Positions 28,990 to 38,234 of a stretch of 64,000 nt of DNA are shown one piece after another. The DNA comes from Propionibacteriaceae bacterium ZF39 (GTDB lineage: Bacteria > Actinomycetota > Actinomycetes > Propionibacteriales > Propionibacteriaceae). The first letter of the stretch is position 1; each line of letters starts with the position of its first letter. Location of the stretch: contig CP154795.1 of NCBI GenBank assembly GCA_039565995.1, positions 1,798,001-1,862,000 on the forward strand, given 5' to 3'. Under the pieces are notes generated by a model. It was not told the origin of the DNA. It saw nothing but the letters and a program-made list of their open reading frames with translations, and did no database searches. Position numbers and translations under genes: made by a program.

Positions 28990-30267
28990 TCAGGTGCGGT
29001 CCAGCTTGGGCTGCAGGACCTCGCGATAGAGCAGCAGCAGAGCAGCTGCGGTCGGAATGGCCATCAGGGCCCCCACGATGCCGAGGAGAGTGCCGCCGGC
29101 GAGCGCGGTCACAATCACCACCGCCCCCGGAACGTCCACCTGACGTTTCATCACGCGCGGCTGGATCACGTAGGCCTCGAACTGCTGATAGATCAAAAAA
29201 TAGACGATCGTGGCCACGGCGGCCACCGGGCTCACCGTCAACGCCACCAGCGCGACCAGCACCATCGAGAGGTTGGATCCGACCAGCGGGATGAACGCGA
29301 AGAGCGCGACCATGACGGCGAGCGCGAGGGCATACTCACCCAGCCCGACGATGCTCATGAAGATGAAGCTGGCGGTTCCCGCGGTCGTGACCACGAGGAA
29401 CATCCCGCTCAGATAACCGCCGATGCGCCGGAACATCTGGTCGGCCAGATAGGTGACCCGGGGCCGGCGGGACGCCGGCGCCAGGTTGTAGATGACCTGT
29501 TTGATCGACGGCAGCGAGGCCAGGAAATAGAGCGTCAGGACCAGCGTGACGATGACGGAGAAGACAACGTTGGCGAGCAGGCGTCCGGCACCCAGCAGCC
29601 CGCCGAAGATGGCGTTGATGAGCCCCTGGCTCGTCAGCGCTTCGTTGAGCCGCTGGATGATCCCGTAGCGCGCGTCGAGTTCGGCGATCTGCGGATTGTC
29701 GCGAAGCTGGACGAGCAGGTCGGGAGCGGTGGCAATCAGGGTGTTGATCTGGGCCGTGAACACGGGCACTACGGCCCAGCCCGCCAAGCCGATGACGACC
29801 AGGAGGGTGAGGGCCACGACCAGCACGCTGAGCGCCCGTCGAAGGCCGGCCCGGGTAAGAGCCTCCACTGCCGGATTCAGGCCGAGGGCGAGGAACAAGG
29901 ACAACAGGACGAGCACCAGAATCGACTGGACCGCCATGAGCATCGAGACGAGCGTCACCGCCACCAGCGCACCGAGCGCCCCGAAGAACCCGATCGAGAA
30001 CGGCGACATGCGCAGGAGCCGATAATCGTGCTCGGGCTCGTCCGAGGGGGGTGGCGGCGTGGTCGGAAGCGCCGCCTCGCCGGGTTGCTGACTCACCGAC
30101 CGTTTCAGGAGGGAAATGAGACGGGTCCGCCGCGACCGGACCCCCGGCTGCTGCGCAGCGGGGGCCGGCACCGGCGGGGGCGCCTGGGCAGGCAACGATG
30201 GCCCCGCCTGCGCCGGCGCCGGATCGCCCGGGGCGGTGACACCGTCCTCGCGGGGTGTGTCGCTCAT
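28990..30267 (-). CDS. AI-2E family (PerM/YdiK-like) membrane transporter
   Basis: A 425-residue protein with about eight membrane helices between residues 85 and 415. A Pro/Ala/Gln-rich cytoplasmic N-terminus of about 80 residues precedes them. The first hydrophobic helices (FSIGFFGALGALVAVTLVSM) and the C-terminal pair around GSNLSMVLVALVALTV are typical of the AI-2E/UPF0118 family. The substrates of the family are varied and often unknown. It overlaps the upstream coiled-coil gene by four bases (ATGA), suggesting coupled expression. Confidence 0.85.
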   Translation of the reverse strand: MSDTPREDGVTAPGDPAPAQAGPSLPAQAPPPVPAPAAQQPGVRSRRTRLISLLKRSVSQQPGEAALPTTPPPPSDEPEHDYRLLRMSPFSIGFFGALGALVAVTLVSMLMAVQSILVLVLLSLFLALGLNPAVEALTRAGLRRALSVLVVALTLLVVIGLAGWAVVPVFTAQINTLIATAPDLLVQLRDNPQIAELDARYGIIQRLNEALTSQGLINAIFGGLLGAGRLLANVVFSVIVTLVLTLYFLASLPSIKQVIYNLAPASRRPRVTYLADQMFRRIGGYLSGMFLVVTTAGTASFIFMSIVGLGEYALALAVMVALFAFIPLVGSNLSMVLVALVALTVSPVAAVATIVYFLIYQQFEAYVIQPRVMKRQVDVPGAVVIVTALAGGTLLGIVGALMAIPTAAALLLLYREVLQPKLDRT

Positions 30268-31667
30268 CGCGGGTTGGACGACCCCTGGGCCTGCTGGGAG
30301 CTCCCGGTCTGGCGGCCACCGCTCTTCTGGTCACCCTTGCCCGCAGGCTCGGCAGGCGCTGCCGACTGACCCTGCGAGCCGGCCGGGCGATTTCGATCGG
30401 GCTGCGCGGCCGGGCTCTTGGCGGGCTTCTTGGCGGCCTGTGCAGGTGCAGCGCCCTGCGGCTGCGGACGACCCGGGGCAGGGTTCTGGGTCGTGGGCTG
30501 ATCGGCCGGCTTCTGGGCGGCGGGACCATCCGAACGCGGGGTGTTCTTCGCGGCCGGAGCCTGGGTGCGCGGCTGGGCCGGGGCGGGCGTACCCGCTGCC
30601 TGGGCCGCCCCCGCGGCGAGATCCTGACGCTGTTCGATCGGGATGGTGTCGGGGAAGTCGGCCGCGGTCTGCGTCGCCAGCTCGCTGAGGCTGGTGAGCT
30701 GAGCGAGGATGGCCTGCTTGCGGCGAGCCAGGCGTTCGTTCTCGCGGGAGAGTTCCTGGCCCCTATAGGCGGCCTGCTCCTCGGCCTTCTGCAGGATCTG
30801 GGCCGCCTCCTTGCGGGCATTGGTGACGAGCGAGTCGGCCTCGCGCGCGGCGTGGATCTTGACGCGCTCGGCCTCGGCCAGCGACTCGTGGCGAATGCGC
30901 GCGGCGTGGTCCATTTCGGTCGACAGCAGCTGCTGGGCCTTCTCGTGATTCTGGGTCGCCTCACCGAGCATCTTCTCGGTGGCCGCGGCAGATTCCTCGT
31001 GTTCGGCGGTGAGCCGGGCCAGCAACTGTTCGCGCTCGGTGGCGGAGTTGGAGCGGAGGTTGGCCGCCTCGCGCTCCGCGGTCTGGCGCACCGACGCGGC
31101 CTCGAGGCGCGCGGCCTCGAGCATGGCCTGGGCCTTGCGCTGGGCCTGCGTGGTCACGGCCTCGGCATGCTGCTTGGCGCCGAACAGCAGGCGATCGCCC
31201 TCCTCCTTGGCCAGGTTCACCTGCTCGCCGACCTGGCGTTCGAGGTTGGTGCGCAGGTCGCGGAGCTCACCCATCGCCGTCATGCGGACGTCCTCGCCAT
31301 CGCGCTCGGCCTGCTCACGGATGAACTGGGCCTGACGGCGCGATTCCTCGACGATCCGGTCGGCCTCGGTCTGGGCCCGCTCGTTCAGCTCGCGCGCCTG
31401 GACCTGGGCGACGCGCAGGATTTCCCTGGCGTGGCCGCCCAGATGGTCGAAATCGTTGTCCTCCGCTCGCCGCTCGGGGCGACTCACCGCGTCATGCAGT
31501 TCGCGCTGGAGGCGGGACACCTGTTCACGCAGGCGCGCCCGCTGGCCTTCGAGGCTCAGGACATATTCGTCCACCGCTGCCCGGTCGTAGCCCCGCAGGG
31601 CACTGGGGAAGTTGCCGGCCGCACTGGCGGTCTCGTCGAACAGGCTCAATCCGGAGTCGTCGGTCAC
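30264..31667 (-). CDS. DivIVA-like coiled-coil protein
   Basis: A 467-residue protein. Residues about 15-55 have the DivIVA-type start (FPSALRGYDRAAVDEYVLSLEGQRARL), then a long coiled coil rich in Glu, Gln, Ala and Arg to about 330, and a Pro/Ala/Gln-rich tail of about 115 residues. Such proteins organise polar growth or the cytoskeleton in Actinobacteria (Wag31, Scy, FilP are relatives); a cell-envelope role is inferred. GTG at 31667 follows GAGGAGAG; the ORF can be extended to 31682 without support. A -10-like TAGGCT is at 31706-31701. It overlaps the permease start. Confidence 0.82.
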   Translation of the reverse strand: MTDDSGLSLFDETASAAGNFPSALRGYDRAAVDEYVLSLEGQRARLREQVSRLQRELHDAVSRPERRAEDNDFDHLGGHAREILRVAQVQARELNERAQTEADRIVEESRRQAQFIREQAERDGEDVRMTAMGELRDLRTNLERQVGEQVNLAKEEGDRLLFGAKQHAEAVTTQAQRKAQAMLEAARLEAASVRQTAEREAANLRSNSATEREQLLARLTAEHEESAAATEKMLGEATQNHEKAQQLLSTEMDHAARIRHESLAEAERVKIHAAREADSLVTNARKEAAQILQKAEEQAAYRGQELSRENERLARRKQAILAQLTSLSELATQTAADFPDTIPIEQRQDLAAGAAQAAGTPAPAQPRTQAPAAKNTPRSDGPAAQKPADQPTTQNPAPGRPQPQGAAPAQAAKKPAKSPAAQPDRNRPAGSQGQSAAPAEPAGKGDQKSGGRQTGSSQQAQGSSNPR

Positions 31668-31776
31668 GATTGCTCTCCTCAACGGGGATGGTCAGCCGCC
31701 AGCCTACCGGCCGAGAACAGTCGGACCGGGGTAACGACTCCCGCCGACCAGGGCAGGGCAGCGACCCGGGTGAGGG

Positions 31777-32226
31777 TCAGTGTCCAGCGCCGGGCTCCAC
31801 GAGTTCAAGCAACACGCCGCCCGCATCCTTGGGATGCGCAAAGTTGATGCGCGACCCGGCGGTGCCACGGCGCGGCTCGTCATAGAGCAGGCGTACGCCC
31901 CGCTCCCGCAACACGGCGCACACGGCGTCGATGTCGGTGACGCGATAGGCCATCTGCTGCAGGCCGGGGCCGCTGCGATCGAGGAACTTTCCGATCGCCG
32001 AGTCGGGCTTCAGGGGAGCGAGCAGCTGGATCTGGGCACTTTCGGCACCGACTGCTCCGGTGCCGAGCATGGCCTCCTCGACGCCCTGCTCGGGGTTCGT
32101 CTCCCGATGAAGCAGCCGCCAGCCCAGCACTTCGGTGTGGAAATGGATGGCCTCATCGAGATCGGGCACCGCCAGGCCGACGTGGTCGACACAGATGAAG
32201 AGTGGATCGGGGATGCGCGTGTCCAT
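31777..32226 (-). CDS. mce: Methylmalonyl-CoA epimerase
   Basis: Interconverts (R)- and (S)-methylmalonyl-CoA in the propionyl-CoA/succinyl-CoA route. The 149-residue VOC-fold protein begins with the metal-binding strand CVDHVGLAVPDLDEAI and contains LLAPLKPDSAIGKFLDRSGPGLQQMAYRV, a classic epimerase segment; INFAHPKDAGGVLLELVEP closes the domain with the Glu ligand. It is divergent from a thiolase, as Rv1322A and Rv1323 are adjacent in M. tuberculosis. CACGCT six bases before the ATG is a weak leaderless candidate. Confidence 0.94.
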   Translation of the reverse strand: MDTRIPDPLFICVDHVGLAVPDLDEAIHFHTEVLGWRLLHRETNPEQGVEEAMLGTGAVGAESAQIQLLAPLKPDSAIGKFLDRSGPGLQQMAYRVTDIDAVCAVLRERGVRLLYDEPRRGTAGSRINFAHPKDAGGVLLELVEPGAGH

Positions 32227-32294
32227 AACCCCAGCGTGGCACAGTTCGTTCGATGTCGGAGGCCGTTCGGACGCCCACCTCGGAATCGGTCCAT

Positions 32295-32300
32295 TAGGGT
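32295..32300 (+). promoter_or_regulatory. -10-like hexamer upstream of thiolase
   Basis: TAGGGT at 32295-32300 with a 15-20 base leader containing GAGGAGG before ATG 32322. Unlike its neighbours this start is led by a strong ribosome-binding site. Confidence 0.4.
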
Positions 32301-32321
32301 GACTGGCAGCGAGGAGGTGCG

Positions 32322-33533
32322 ATGGGCGCGGTCATCGTCGGTGGGGCAAGGACGCCGATCGGACGATTTCGTGGTGCTCTCGGACGCCTGTCGGGGCACG
32401 AGCTCGGGGCCCACGCCATCCGTGGGGCGCTGGCCAAAGTCGGTCTTCCGCCCGAGCGAGTGGACTATGTGGTGATGGGCCAGGTGCTGCAGGCCGGCGA
32501 GGGCCAGATGCCCGCCCGGCGGGCCGCAATCGCAGCCGGCATCCCCACGCAGGTGCCCGCGCTCGGGATCAACAAGGTCTGCCTCTCCGGGTTGGCGGCG
32601 ATTGCTCTGGCCGACCAGCTCATCCGCGCCGGTGAGGTCGACGTGGTCGTGGCCGGCGGCATGGAATCGATGTCCAACGCGCCACACCTGCTCCCGGGGT
32701 CCCGGGCGGGGTTCGGTTACGGCGACGCGGTTCTTCTCGATCACCTCGAGCACGACGGGCTGCGCGACGCACACACCGGCCGGTCGATGGGCGCCCTCAC
32801 CGAGGCCGACAACGAGGGGGTCTGGCACGTCGCGCGGGCGGAGCAGGACGCGTACGCCGCCCGCTCCCATCACCGTGCCCACGCCGCGGCCGAGTTCCTG
32901 GCCGACGAGATCGTCCCCCTTACTCTCACCGGCCGTGCCGGCGAGACGGTGATCGCGGCGGACGAGGGCGTACGCCCCGACACCTCGATCGAAACCCTGG
33001 CGCGCCTGACCCCCGCCTTCACGCAGGACGGGACCATCACGGCGGGCTCGTCGTCGCCGCTGTCGGACGGAGCCGCAGCCCTCGTGATCGCCTCCGCCGA
33101 GGCGGCCGCCGAGCTGGGGCTCCCCGTGCTTGCGGAAATCGTCGCGCACGGCATGGTCGCGGGCCCGGGCACCTCCCTGCAGGGCAAGCCCTCCGGGGCC
33201 GTCCGGGTGGCCGCAGCGAAGGCCGGTCTCGCCCCCGACGGTTTCGATCGCTACGAGACCAACGAGGCGTTCGCCCAGGTGGTGCTGGGCAGTGCGCGCG
33301 ATCTGGGGCTGTCGGAGGACGCCATCGCCAACCGGGTGAACGTCAACGGGGGAGCGATCGCGCTGGGCCACCCCATCGGCATGTCGGGAGCCCGCATCGT
33401 GCTCACCCTGGCAAGGGAGTTGGAGCGCAGCGGTGGTGGCACGGGAGTGGCAGCCCTCTGTGGCGGCGGTGGTCAGGGCGAGGCGCTGATCGTGCGGGTG
33501 CCGGAAGGAACGCGGGAAGGAACGCAGGGATGA
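32322..33533 (+). CDS. Acetyl-CoA C-acetyltransferase (thiolase)
   Basis: Condenses two acetyl-CoA or cleaves acetoacetyl-CoA. The 403-residue protein has the nucleophilic Cys87 in NKVCLSG, the [15 protein letters not shown] signature, and the C-terminal active-site motifs [11 protein letters not shown] and [12 protein letters not shown] at 32322 follows GAGGAGG. It overlaps meaB by four bases. It is the positional match of fadA4 (Rv1323). It could feed or use 3-oxoacyl-CoA together with the dehydrogenase at 19.1-20.3 kb. Confidence 0.96.
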   Translation: MGAVIVGGARTPIGRFRGALGRLSGHELGAHAIRGALAKVGLPPERVDYVVMGQVLQAGEGQMPARRAAIAAGIPTQVPALGINKVCLSGLAAIALADQLIRAGEVDVVVAGGMESMSNAPHLLPGSRAGFGYGDAVLLDHLEHDGLRDAHTGRSMGALTEADNEGVWHVARAEQDAYAARSHHRAHAAAEFLADEIVPLTLTGRAGETVIAADEGVRPDTSIETLARLTPAFTQDGTITAGSSSPLSDGAAALVIASAEAAAELGLPVLAEIVAHGMVAGPGTSLQGKPSGAVRVAAAKAGLAPDGFDRYETNEAFAQVVLGSARDLGLSEDAIANRVNVNGGAIALGHPIGMSGARIVLTLARELERSGGGTGVAALCGGGGQGEALIVRVPEGTREGTQG

Positions 33534-34495
33534 ACGACACGGTGACAGCCACGCAGCAGGATCTCGCGGCCCTGGTCGAGGGCGCCCGCAACGGTCGGGT
33601 GCGGGCAATCGCTCGGCTCATCAGCCTGGTCGAGAACAATTCGCCGTCGCTGCGGCCGCTGATGGGGCTCATGGCGGGCGACACGGGCAGGGCCCACGTC
33701 ATCGGCCTCACCGGTTCACCCGGCGTCGGGAAGTCCACCACGACGACCGCGATCATCGGTGCCTATCGGGCCCGTGGGATGCGCGTGGGCGTGCTGGCCG
33801 TCGATCCGTCCTCGCCGTTCTCGGGGGGAGCGGTGCTCGGTGACCGGATCCGCATGCAGCGGCACTCCTTGGACGAAGGCGTCTATATCCGTTCGATGGC
33901 CTCCCGCGGCCACCTGGGTGGGTTGTCGACGGCTGCCCCGCAGGCGCTGCGCGTCTTCGATGTCGCAGGCTTCGATGTCGTGCTCGTGGAGACGGTCGGG
34001 GTGGGCCAGTCGGAGGTTGAGATCGCCTCGACGGCCGATACGACCCTGGTGCTGTTGGCTCCGGGGATGGGCGACGGGGTTCAGGCGGCGAAGGCCGGCA
34101 TCCTCGAGATCGGCGACGTGTTCGTGGTCAACAAGGCGGATCGCGACGGTGCCCAGAACCTCATCCGGGAGATCCGCAACATGGTCGCTCTCGACTCCCA
34201 TGGCGCGGATGACTGGAAACCTCCGATCGTGCGTACGGTCGCCAGCCAGGAGGAGGGCATCGAGGATCTGGTCGACCGGATCGAGGCCCACCGGGAGTTC
34301 CAGCAGGCCGGCGGACAGTGGGCCGCCCGCCGCCTGACGCGAGCCCGCTCCGAGATCGAGGCCTTGGCGCTGGCCACCGTGCGCAGGGAATTCCACACGG
34401 GCGGGCGGGAAGGCCTGGAGGACCTGGCCGCGGCGGTGCGGGACGGGCGACTCGATCCCTACAGCGCGGCGGATCAACTGCTGAACCGGTCGTGA
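33530..34495 (+). CDS. meaB: Methylmalonyl-CoA mutase-associated GTPase MeaB
   Basis: G3E-family GTPase that gates cobalamin delivery to acyl-CoA mutases and protects them. The protein is 321 residues with Walker A TGSPGVGKST at 61-70, VAVDPSSPFSGGAVLGDR (switch region), the DxxG-like VETVGVGQSEVE, and NKAD for guanine recognition. It starts inside the thiolase stop (ATGA). The mutase it serves may be the isobutyryl-CoA mutase-type subunit at 38.2 kb or a methylmalonyl-CoA mutase elsewhere. Confidence 0.96.
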   Translation: MNDTVTATQQDLAALVEGARNGRVRAIARLISLVENNSPSLRPLMGLMAGDTGRAHVIGLTGSPGVGKSTTTTAIIGAYRARGMRVGVLAVDPSSPFSGGAVLGDRIRMQRHSLDEGVYIRSMASRGHLGGLSTAAPQALRVFDVAGFDVVLVETVGVGQSEVEIASTADTTLVLLAPGMGDGVQAAKAGILEIGDVFVVNKADRDGAQNLIREIRNMVALDSHGADDWKPPIVRTVASQEEGIEDLVDRIEAHREFQQAGGQWAARRLTRARSEIEALALATVRREFHTGGREGLEDLAAAVRDGRLDPYSAADQLLNRS

Positions 34496-34595
34496 CCGGC
34501 GTGCCGTTCGGGAGGACACCCCGGGCATGCGGTAGGAATAAAGTCGCAGCACTGCGCTTCCCTGTTTCCGCAGTCCGACCCGGAGGTATGCAGCC

Positions 34596-34754
34596 GTGAA
34601 GGAGTTTCTCCAGAAGGCCCTGATCTTCCTGGTCATTGCCTTCTGCTTGTTCTATCTGATCACTCGCCCGACCGATGCCGCGAATGCCGTCCGAGGGTTC
34701 TTCGGCGCCTTCGAGTCGTTGTTCACCTTCTTCGCGACCCTGGCCTCCGGCTGA
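34596..34754 (+). CDS. Small membrane protein
   Basis: A 52-residue ORF with GTG at 34596, eight bases after GGAGG. It begins MKEFLQKALIFLVIAFCLF and has one N-terminal membrane helix (about 6-22) followed by an amphipathic helix rich in Phe and Ala. I recognise a similar small protein in other Actinobacteria next to PH-domain genes, but its function is unknown. It lies 14 bases before the PH-domain gene and is probably co-transcribed. Confidence 0.7.
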   Translation: MKEFLQKALIFLVIAFCLFYLITRPTDAANAVRGFFGAFESLFTFFATLASG

Positions 34755-34768
34755 CAGCGAGCCGACGG

Positions 34769-35281
34769 ATGTTCCTGTCCCGCTTTCTCCACCCGGATGT
34801 GGACCGCCACCTGATCACCGACGAGGGTGAAGAGATCGTCGACGAGGTGCACAAGCACCCGATGGCGGTCGCCTGGGCTCTGGGCGGGCTGGTGCTGTGC
34901 ATGGCGATCTTCCTCGCCATGCCCCTGGTCGGGGTGGCGTGGCCGGTGCTCCTGATCGCGGGCCTGTTGCTGATGGTCCGGTGTGTCTGGGCCATCCACA
35001 GCGCCCATATGGACCGGTTCGTGATCACCAACCACCGGGTGTTCCGCGTGCACGGCATCGTCAACCAGCAGACCGCGACGATGCCCATGGCGCGAATCCT
35101 CGACATCACGGTCACCAAGCCGTTCTGGGGTCACCTGTTCGGCTATGGCCATTTCGTTTTCGAGTCGGCCGCGCAGGCCCAGGGTCTGCGCGTGATCCGT
35201 TATGTCGCCCGCCCGGATGAGCGGGACCTGACCATCCAACGGGTCGTCCAGCGCTCCGGCCTGCGGGGAGCCCGGGGATGA
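34769..35281 (+). CDS. PH-domain membrane protein (YdbS/bPH2-like)
   Basis: A 170-residue protein. Two membrane helices at about 32-75 (AVAWALGGLVLCMAIFL and a second Val/Leu-rich one) precede a bacterial PH-like domain starting RFVITNHRVFRVHGIVNQQTA. The family is widespread and its function unclear. The stop overlaps the MarR ATG (ATGA), so the two are coupled. Confidence 0.82.
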   Translation: MFLSRFLHPDVDRHLITDEGEEIVDEVHKHPMAVAWALGGLVLCMAIFLAMPLVGVAWPVLLIAGLLLMVRCVWAIHSAHMDRFVITNHRVFRVHGIVNQQTATMPMARILDITVTKPFWGHLFGYGHFVFESAAQAQGLRVIRYVARPDERDLTIQRVVQRSGLRGARG

Positions 35282-35775
35282 CCAGGGCCGCCCTGCCGTT
35301 CGACCCGATCGACCGGGGTGCCGAACTGTGGGCGAACAGCTATGACGAGGTCCCGCGGATGCGGGCGATCACGTCGCTGATGCGGGTGCACCAGCTGGTC
35401 CTCACCGAGCTGGATGACCTGGTCAAGCCCTTCGGCCTCACCTTCGCGCGCTATGAGGTGCTGGTCCTACTCTCGTTCTCGCGCACCGGATCCCTGCCCC
35501 TCGGCAAGATCGGGGAGCGGCTGCAGGTCCACGCCACCTCGGTGACGCCCCTGGTGCAGCGGCTGGCCGCGGCCGGCCTCATCGACCGGACCCGGCATCC
35601 CGACGACGGTCGCGCGGTTCTGGCCTCGCTGACCGAGAAGGGCCGCCGCGTGCTGCAGGAGGCCACCGACGCCGTCGTGTCGGCCAAGTTCGCGTTGGGG
35701 GCGATCTCGGAGAACCAGAGCGACGAACTCAGCAGCATCCTGCGCAACATCCGTCTCGCAGCCGGCGACTTCTGA
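35278..35775 (+). CDS. MarR-family transcriptional regulator
   Basis: A 165-residue winged-helix regulator. The domain includes FARYEVLVLLSFSRTGSLPLGKIGERLQVHATSVTPLVQRL (recognition helix region) and the wing DRTRHPDDGRAVLASLTEKGRRVL with the conserved DxR. MarR proteins usually repress genes nearby and respond to small phenolic or acid ligands; the target here is not evident. It is coupled to the PH-domain gene by a four-base overlap and sits seven bases before the next gene. Confidence 0.9.
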   Translation: MTRAALPFDPIDRGAELWANSYDEVPRMRAITSLMRVHQLVLTELDDLVKPFGLTFARYEVLVLLSFSRTGSLPLGKIGERLQVHATSVTPLVQRLAAAGLIDRTRHPDDGRAVLASLTEKGRRVLQEATDAVVSAKFALGAISENQSDELSSILRNIRLAAGDF

Positions 35776-35781
35776 GCCCCC

Positions 35782-36948
35782 GTGCGCATCCTGACGCTGT
35801 CCGATTCGGACTCCTACCTGAAGTGGGCCGTATCCCTGACCGCGCGGGTGCCGGAGCAGTGGGCCGTGCGCCATCTCGTGGTCGAGAACGTGATCGCACC
35901 CTCGCCGGCGCAGGTCGAGGCGATCCTCGCCGATGCTCCGGGGCGCGCGATCGGGCGTACGCCGGCATCGACGCTGGCCAGGAGCGTGAAGCGGCTCCGC
36001 CCCGACGTCGTGCTGGTGGCCGCCACCGGCCCCGCGGTCTCGGGAATCATGGATCTTCTCGGGTGGGGCGGGGTCCTGGGTCCGGACCGTCCGGTGCTGG
36101 TCACCGGTCTGCCGGGCATCAGCTTCCCTGCCAACGAACTGGCCGTTCGGCACCGGCAGGGGTTCGACCTGATGGTGCTGCACAGCCACCGGGAACGGTC
36201 GGCGTACGCCGAGGTGTCGCTGCGGATGGCCGGTCCGGAAATCGCGCTGGCCCACCTGCCGTTCCTTCGGATGGTCCCGCCGACCCCGGCCGGGGGCAAT
36301 GAGGTGGTCTTTGCGGCCCAGTCGCTGGTGCCTGCGGAGCCGGAACGACGGCGGGCCCTGCTCGGTGCGTTGGCCGAGCTCCCTTCGACGCTGCGCCCGG
36401 TTGTGAAGGTGCGGGCCCTGGCGGGGGAACGGCAGGCCCACAACGAGCGCTATCCCTATGCCGAGCTGTGGCGCGGGATGGAGCAGAAGCGGGAGATCGA
36501 GTTCCGCGCCGGATCGATGGCCGTCGCGTTGCGGCGGGCGGCCGGGTTCGTCACGGTGTCCTCGACGGCGGTGCTGGAAGCGATCGCGGCCGGCGTACCC
36601 TCGCTGGTCCTCGACGAGTGGGGGGTCTCCGGCGAGCTGATCAATGCGGTGTTCGCCGACTCGGGGCTGCTCGGCGGACTCGACGATCTGGCCGCCGGCC
36701 GCTTCGCCACGCCCCATCCGGACTGGCTGCGGGACAACTACTTCCATCCCGGGACCGACAACGACTGGGTCGAGCGGATCAGAGATCTCGTGGAGAGCCG
36801 GGCCGAGGGCCGACTCGCGGCGTACGCCGGCGGGCCCGTCGAAAGCTGGCCGACCCGGCTGCGGCGCCAACTGCGGCTGCAGCCGCCGGCGTGGGCCTGG
36901 CGCGGATCGCGAGCCCTCAGGCGCGCGACCGGGCGATCTCGCCGATGA
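35782..36948 (+). CDS. Putative glycosyltransferase (DUF6716-like)
   Basis: A 388-residue protein with a GT-B-like appearance: an N-terminal Rossmann-like start (MRILTLSDSDSYLKW) and a second domain with VSSTAVLEAIAAGVPSLVLDEWG, the donor-binding segment of many GT-B enzymes. I recognise it as a DUF6716-type putative glycosyltransferase, found beside CMP-sugar genes in Actinobacteria. It converges on, and overlaps by 32 bases, the CMP-nonulosonate synthetase gene. Together they suggest transfer of an acidic nonulosonic acid to a surface polymer; the sugar identity is inference. Confidence 0.65.
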   Translation: MRILTLSDSDSYLKWAVSLTARVPEQWAVRHLVVENVIAPSPAQVEAILADAPGRAIGRTPASTLARSVKRLRPDVVLVAATGPAVSGIMDLLGWGGVLGPDRPVLVTGLPGISFPANELAVRHRQGFDLMVLHSHRERSAYAEVSLRMAGPEIALAHLPFLRMVPPTPAGGNEVVFAAQSLVPAEPERRRALLGALAELPSTLRPVVKVRALAGERQAHNERYPYAELWRGMEQKREIEFRAGSMAVALRRAAGFVTVSSTAVLEAIAAGVPSLVLDEWGVSGELINAVFADSGLLGGLDDLAAGRFATPHPDWLRDNYFHPGTDNDWVERIRDLVESRAEGRLAAYAGGPVESWPTRLRRQLRLQPPAWAWRGSRALRRATGRSRR

Positions 36949-38146
36949 CGTCGGCCGCGGCGGTATGGGCCGCCGCAACGCGGTCGCAGACCTCGCGTAC
37001 CGCTCCCTGTCCGCCCGCCCTGGCCAGCACCACCCGAGCCACCCGCAGCACGTCCGGGTGGGCGTCGGCGACGGCGATCGGCCAGCCGACGGCTGACATC
37101 GGGCCGAGGTCGTTCACATCGTTCCCGACGTACGCCGCCCGGGCGGGATCGATGCCGACGCTCGCCAGCCACTCCCGGACCGCGGTCTCCTTGTCGGTGA
37201 CGGCCTGCAGCACGTCGACACCGAGCTTCTGGGCCCGAGCCGACACGACAGGATTCTTCTCCCGGGAGCAGATCAGGAACGGGATGCCGGCCCTGCGGAG
37301 GATGGAAACCCCCATGCCGTCGCTGCGGGACACGCGGACGGATTCGTGACCGTTCTCGTCGACATAGGCTGTGTCGGCGGTGTGCACGCCATCGAAGTCG
37401 GTGATGACGGCATCGACGTCGAGCGCCTCGGGGGAGTCTGCGGCTTCGGGGGCATCGAGGACGCCGGCGAAGGCATCGGCCAGGGCGAGTTCTTCGGCCG
37501 TGTCGATCTCGAGAGACGCGAGTTCCGACACGGGCACGACCCGGGTCCGGCCGAAGAATCGGTGACCCGAGTCGCGGAACCCGTTCACCGACATGACATA
37601 GAAAGCGCCGGTCTCGCGATAGTCGGGCCGTCGGTCCTGGCGCCTCGGCCGATAGGAGGCGTCGTGATTCTGCCCGACCATGGCGCCGGTGCCCGGTGGG
37701 AGGGATTCATCGCCGTCGCGCCAGAGGAATTCGTAGGTCTCGATGCCCGAGAACGTCGAATCGGCCTCGCCGGCGCTGACCAGCGCGACGCCCGCATCGA
37801 GGTCCTGGGGCCGGATGAACGGGCTGGTGCACTGCACGAAGACGAGGACGTCGGCGTCGATGCCGCGGCGCGCGATCTCTTCGAGACCGTGGATCAGGGC
37901 CGATTCGCTGGTGGCCGTGTGCCCGGCCAGCTCGGCCGGCCGGTCGATGATCTCGGCACCGGCGGCACGCGCGGTGTGGGCGATGGCGGTGTCATCGGTG
38001 GACACGAAGATGTGATCGATGCGGCGGGCCGCTCGGCAGGCACGGACCGCGCGGGCCACCAGGGGGATACCGCCGATGGGGCGGAGATTCTTGCCGGGGA
38101 CTCCCTGGGAGCCGCCCCGGGCGGGGATGATGGCCACAGTGCTCAC
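36917..38146 (-). CDS. CMP-nonulosonate cytidylyltransferase fused to HAD phosphatase
   Basis: Activates an acidic nine-carbon sugar with CTP. The 409-residue protein has a NeuA domain at 1-230 (IPARGGSQGVPGKN at 7-20, FVQCTSPFIRPQDLD at 103-117, and TRVVPVSELASLEIDT). From about 243 a KdsC-like HAD phosphatase follows with catalytic Asp250 and Asp252 in DFDGVHTAD and the C-terminal GNDVNDLGPM motif. The same fusion order is known in vertebrate CMAS. One protein could therefore dephosphorylate the 9-phosphate sugar and activate the product. GTG 38146 lies six bases after TAGGGT (38158-38153). Confidence 0.88.
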   Translation of the reverse strand: MSTVAIIPARGGSQGVPGKNLRPIGGIPLVARAVRACRAARRIDHIFVSTDDTAIAHTARAAGAEIIDRPAELAGHTATSESALIHGLEEIARRGIDADVLVFVQCTSPFIRPQDLDAGVALVSAGEADSTFSGIETYEFLWRDGDESLPPGTGAMVGQNHDASYRPRRQDRRPDYRETGAFYVMSVNGFRDSGHRFFGRTRVVPVSELASLEIDTAEELALADAFAGVLDAPEAADSPEALDVDAVITDFDGVHTADTAYVDENGHESVRVSRSDGMGVSILRRAGIPFLICSREKNPVVSARAQKLGVDVLQAVTDKETAVREWLASVGIDPARAAYVGNDVNDLGPMSAVGWPIAVADAHPDVLRVARVVLARAGGQGAVREVCDRVAAAHTAAADVIGEIARSRA

Positions 38147-38234
38147 CGGGTCACCCTAGCGATTCCGGGCCGGGCATTTAGTTGGATGTCCTAGTATTTT
38201 CCGAGGAGGGACGACGCGGTCCCCGGAGGAGGCA
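38147..38234. promoter_or_regulatory. Divergent promoters: leaderless nonulosonate gene and mutase
   Basis: On the minus strand TAGGGT (38158-38153) is six bases before GTG 38146. On the plus strand TAGTAT at 38192-38197 is a -10 candidate for the mutase, overlapped upstream by TTGGATGTCC, where GGA-TG-TCC is an imperfect dyad. GGAGGA at 38225-38230 is the mutase ribosome-binding site. Confidence 0.45.
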
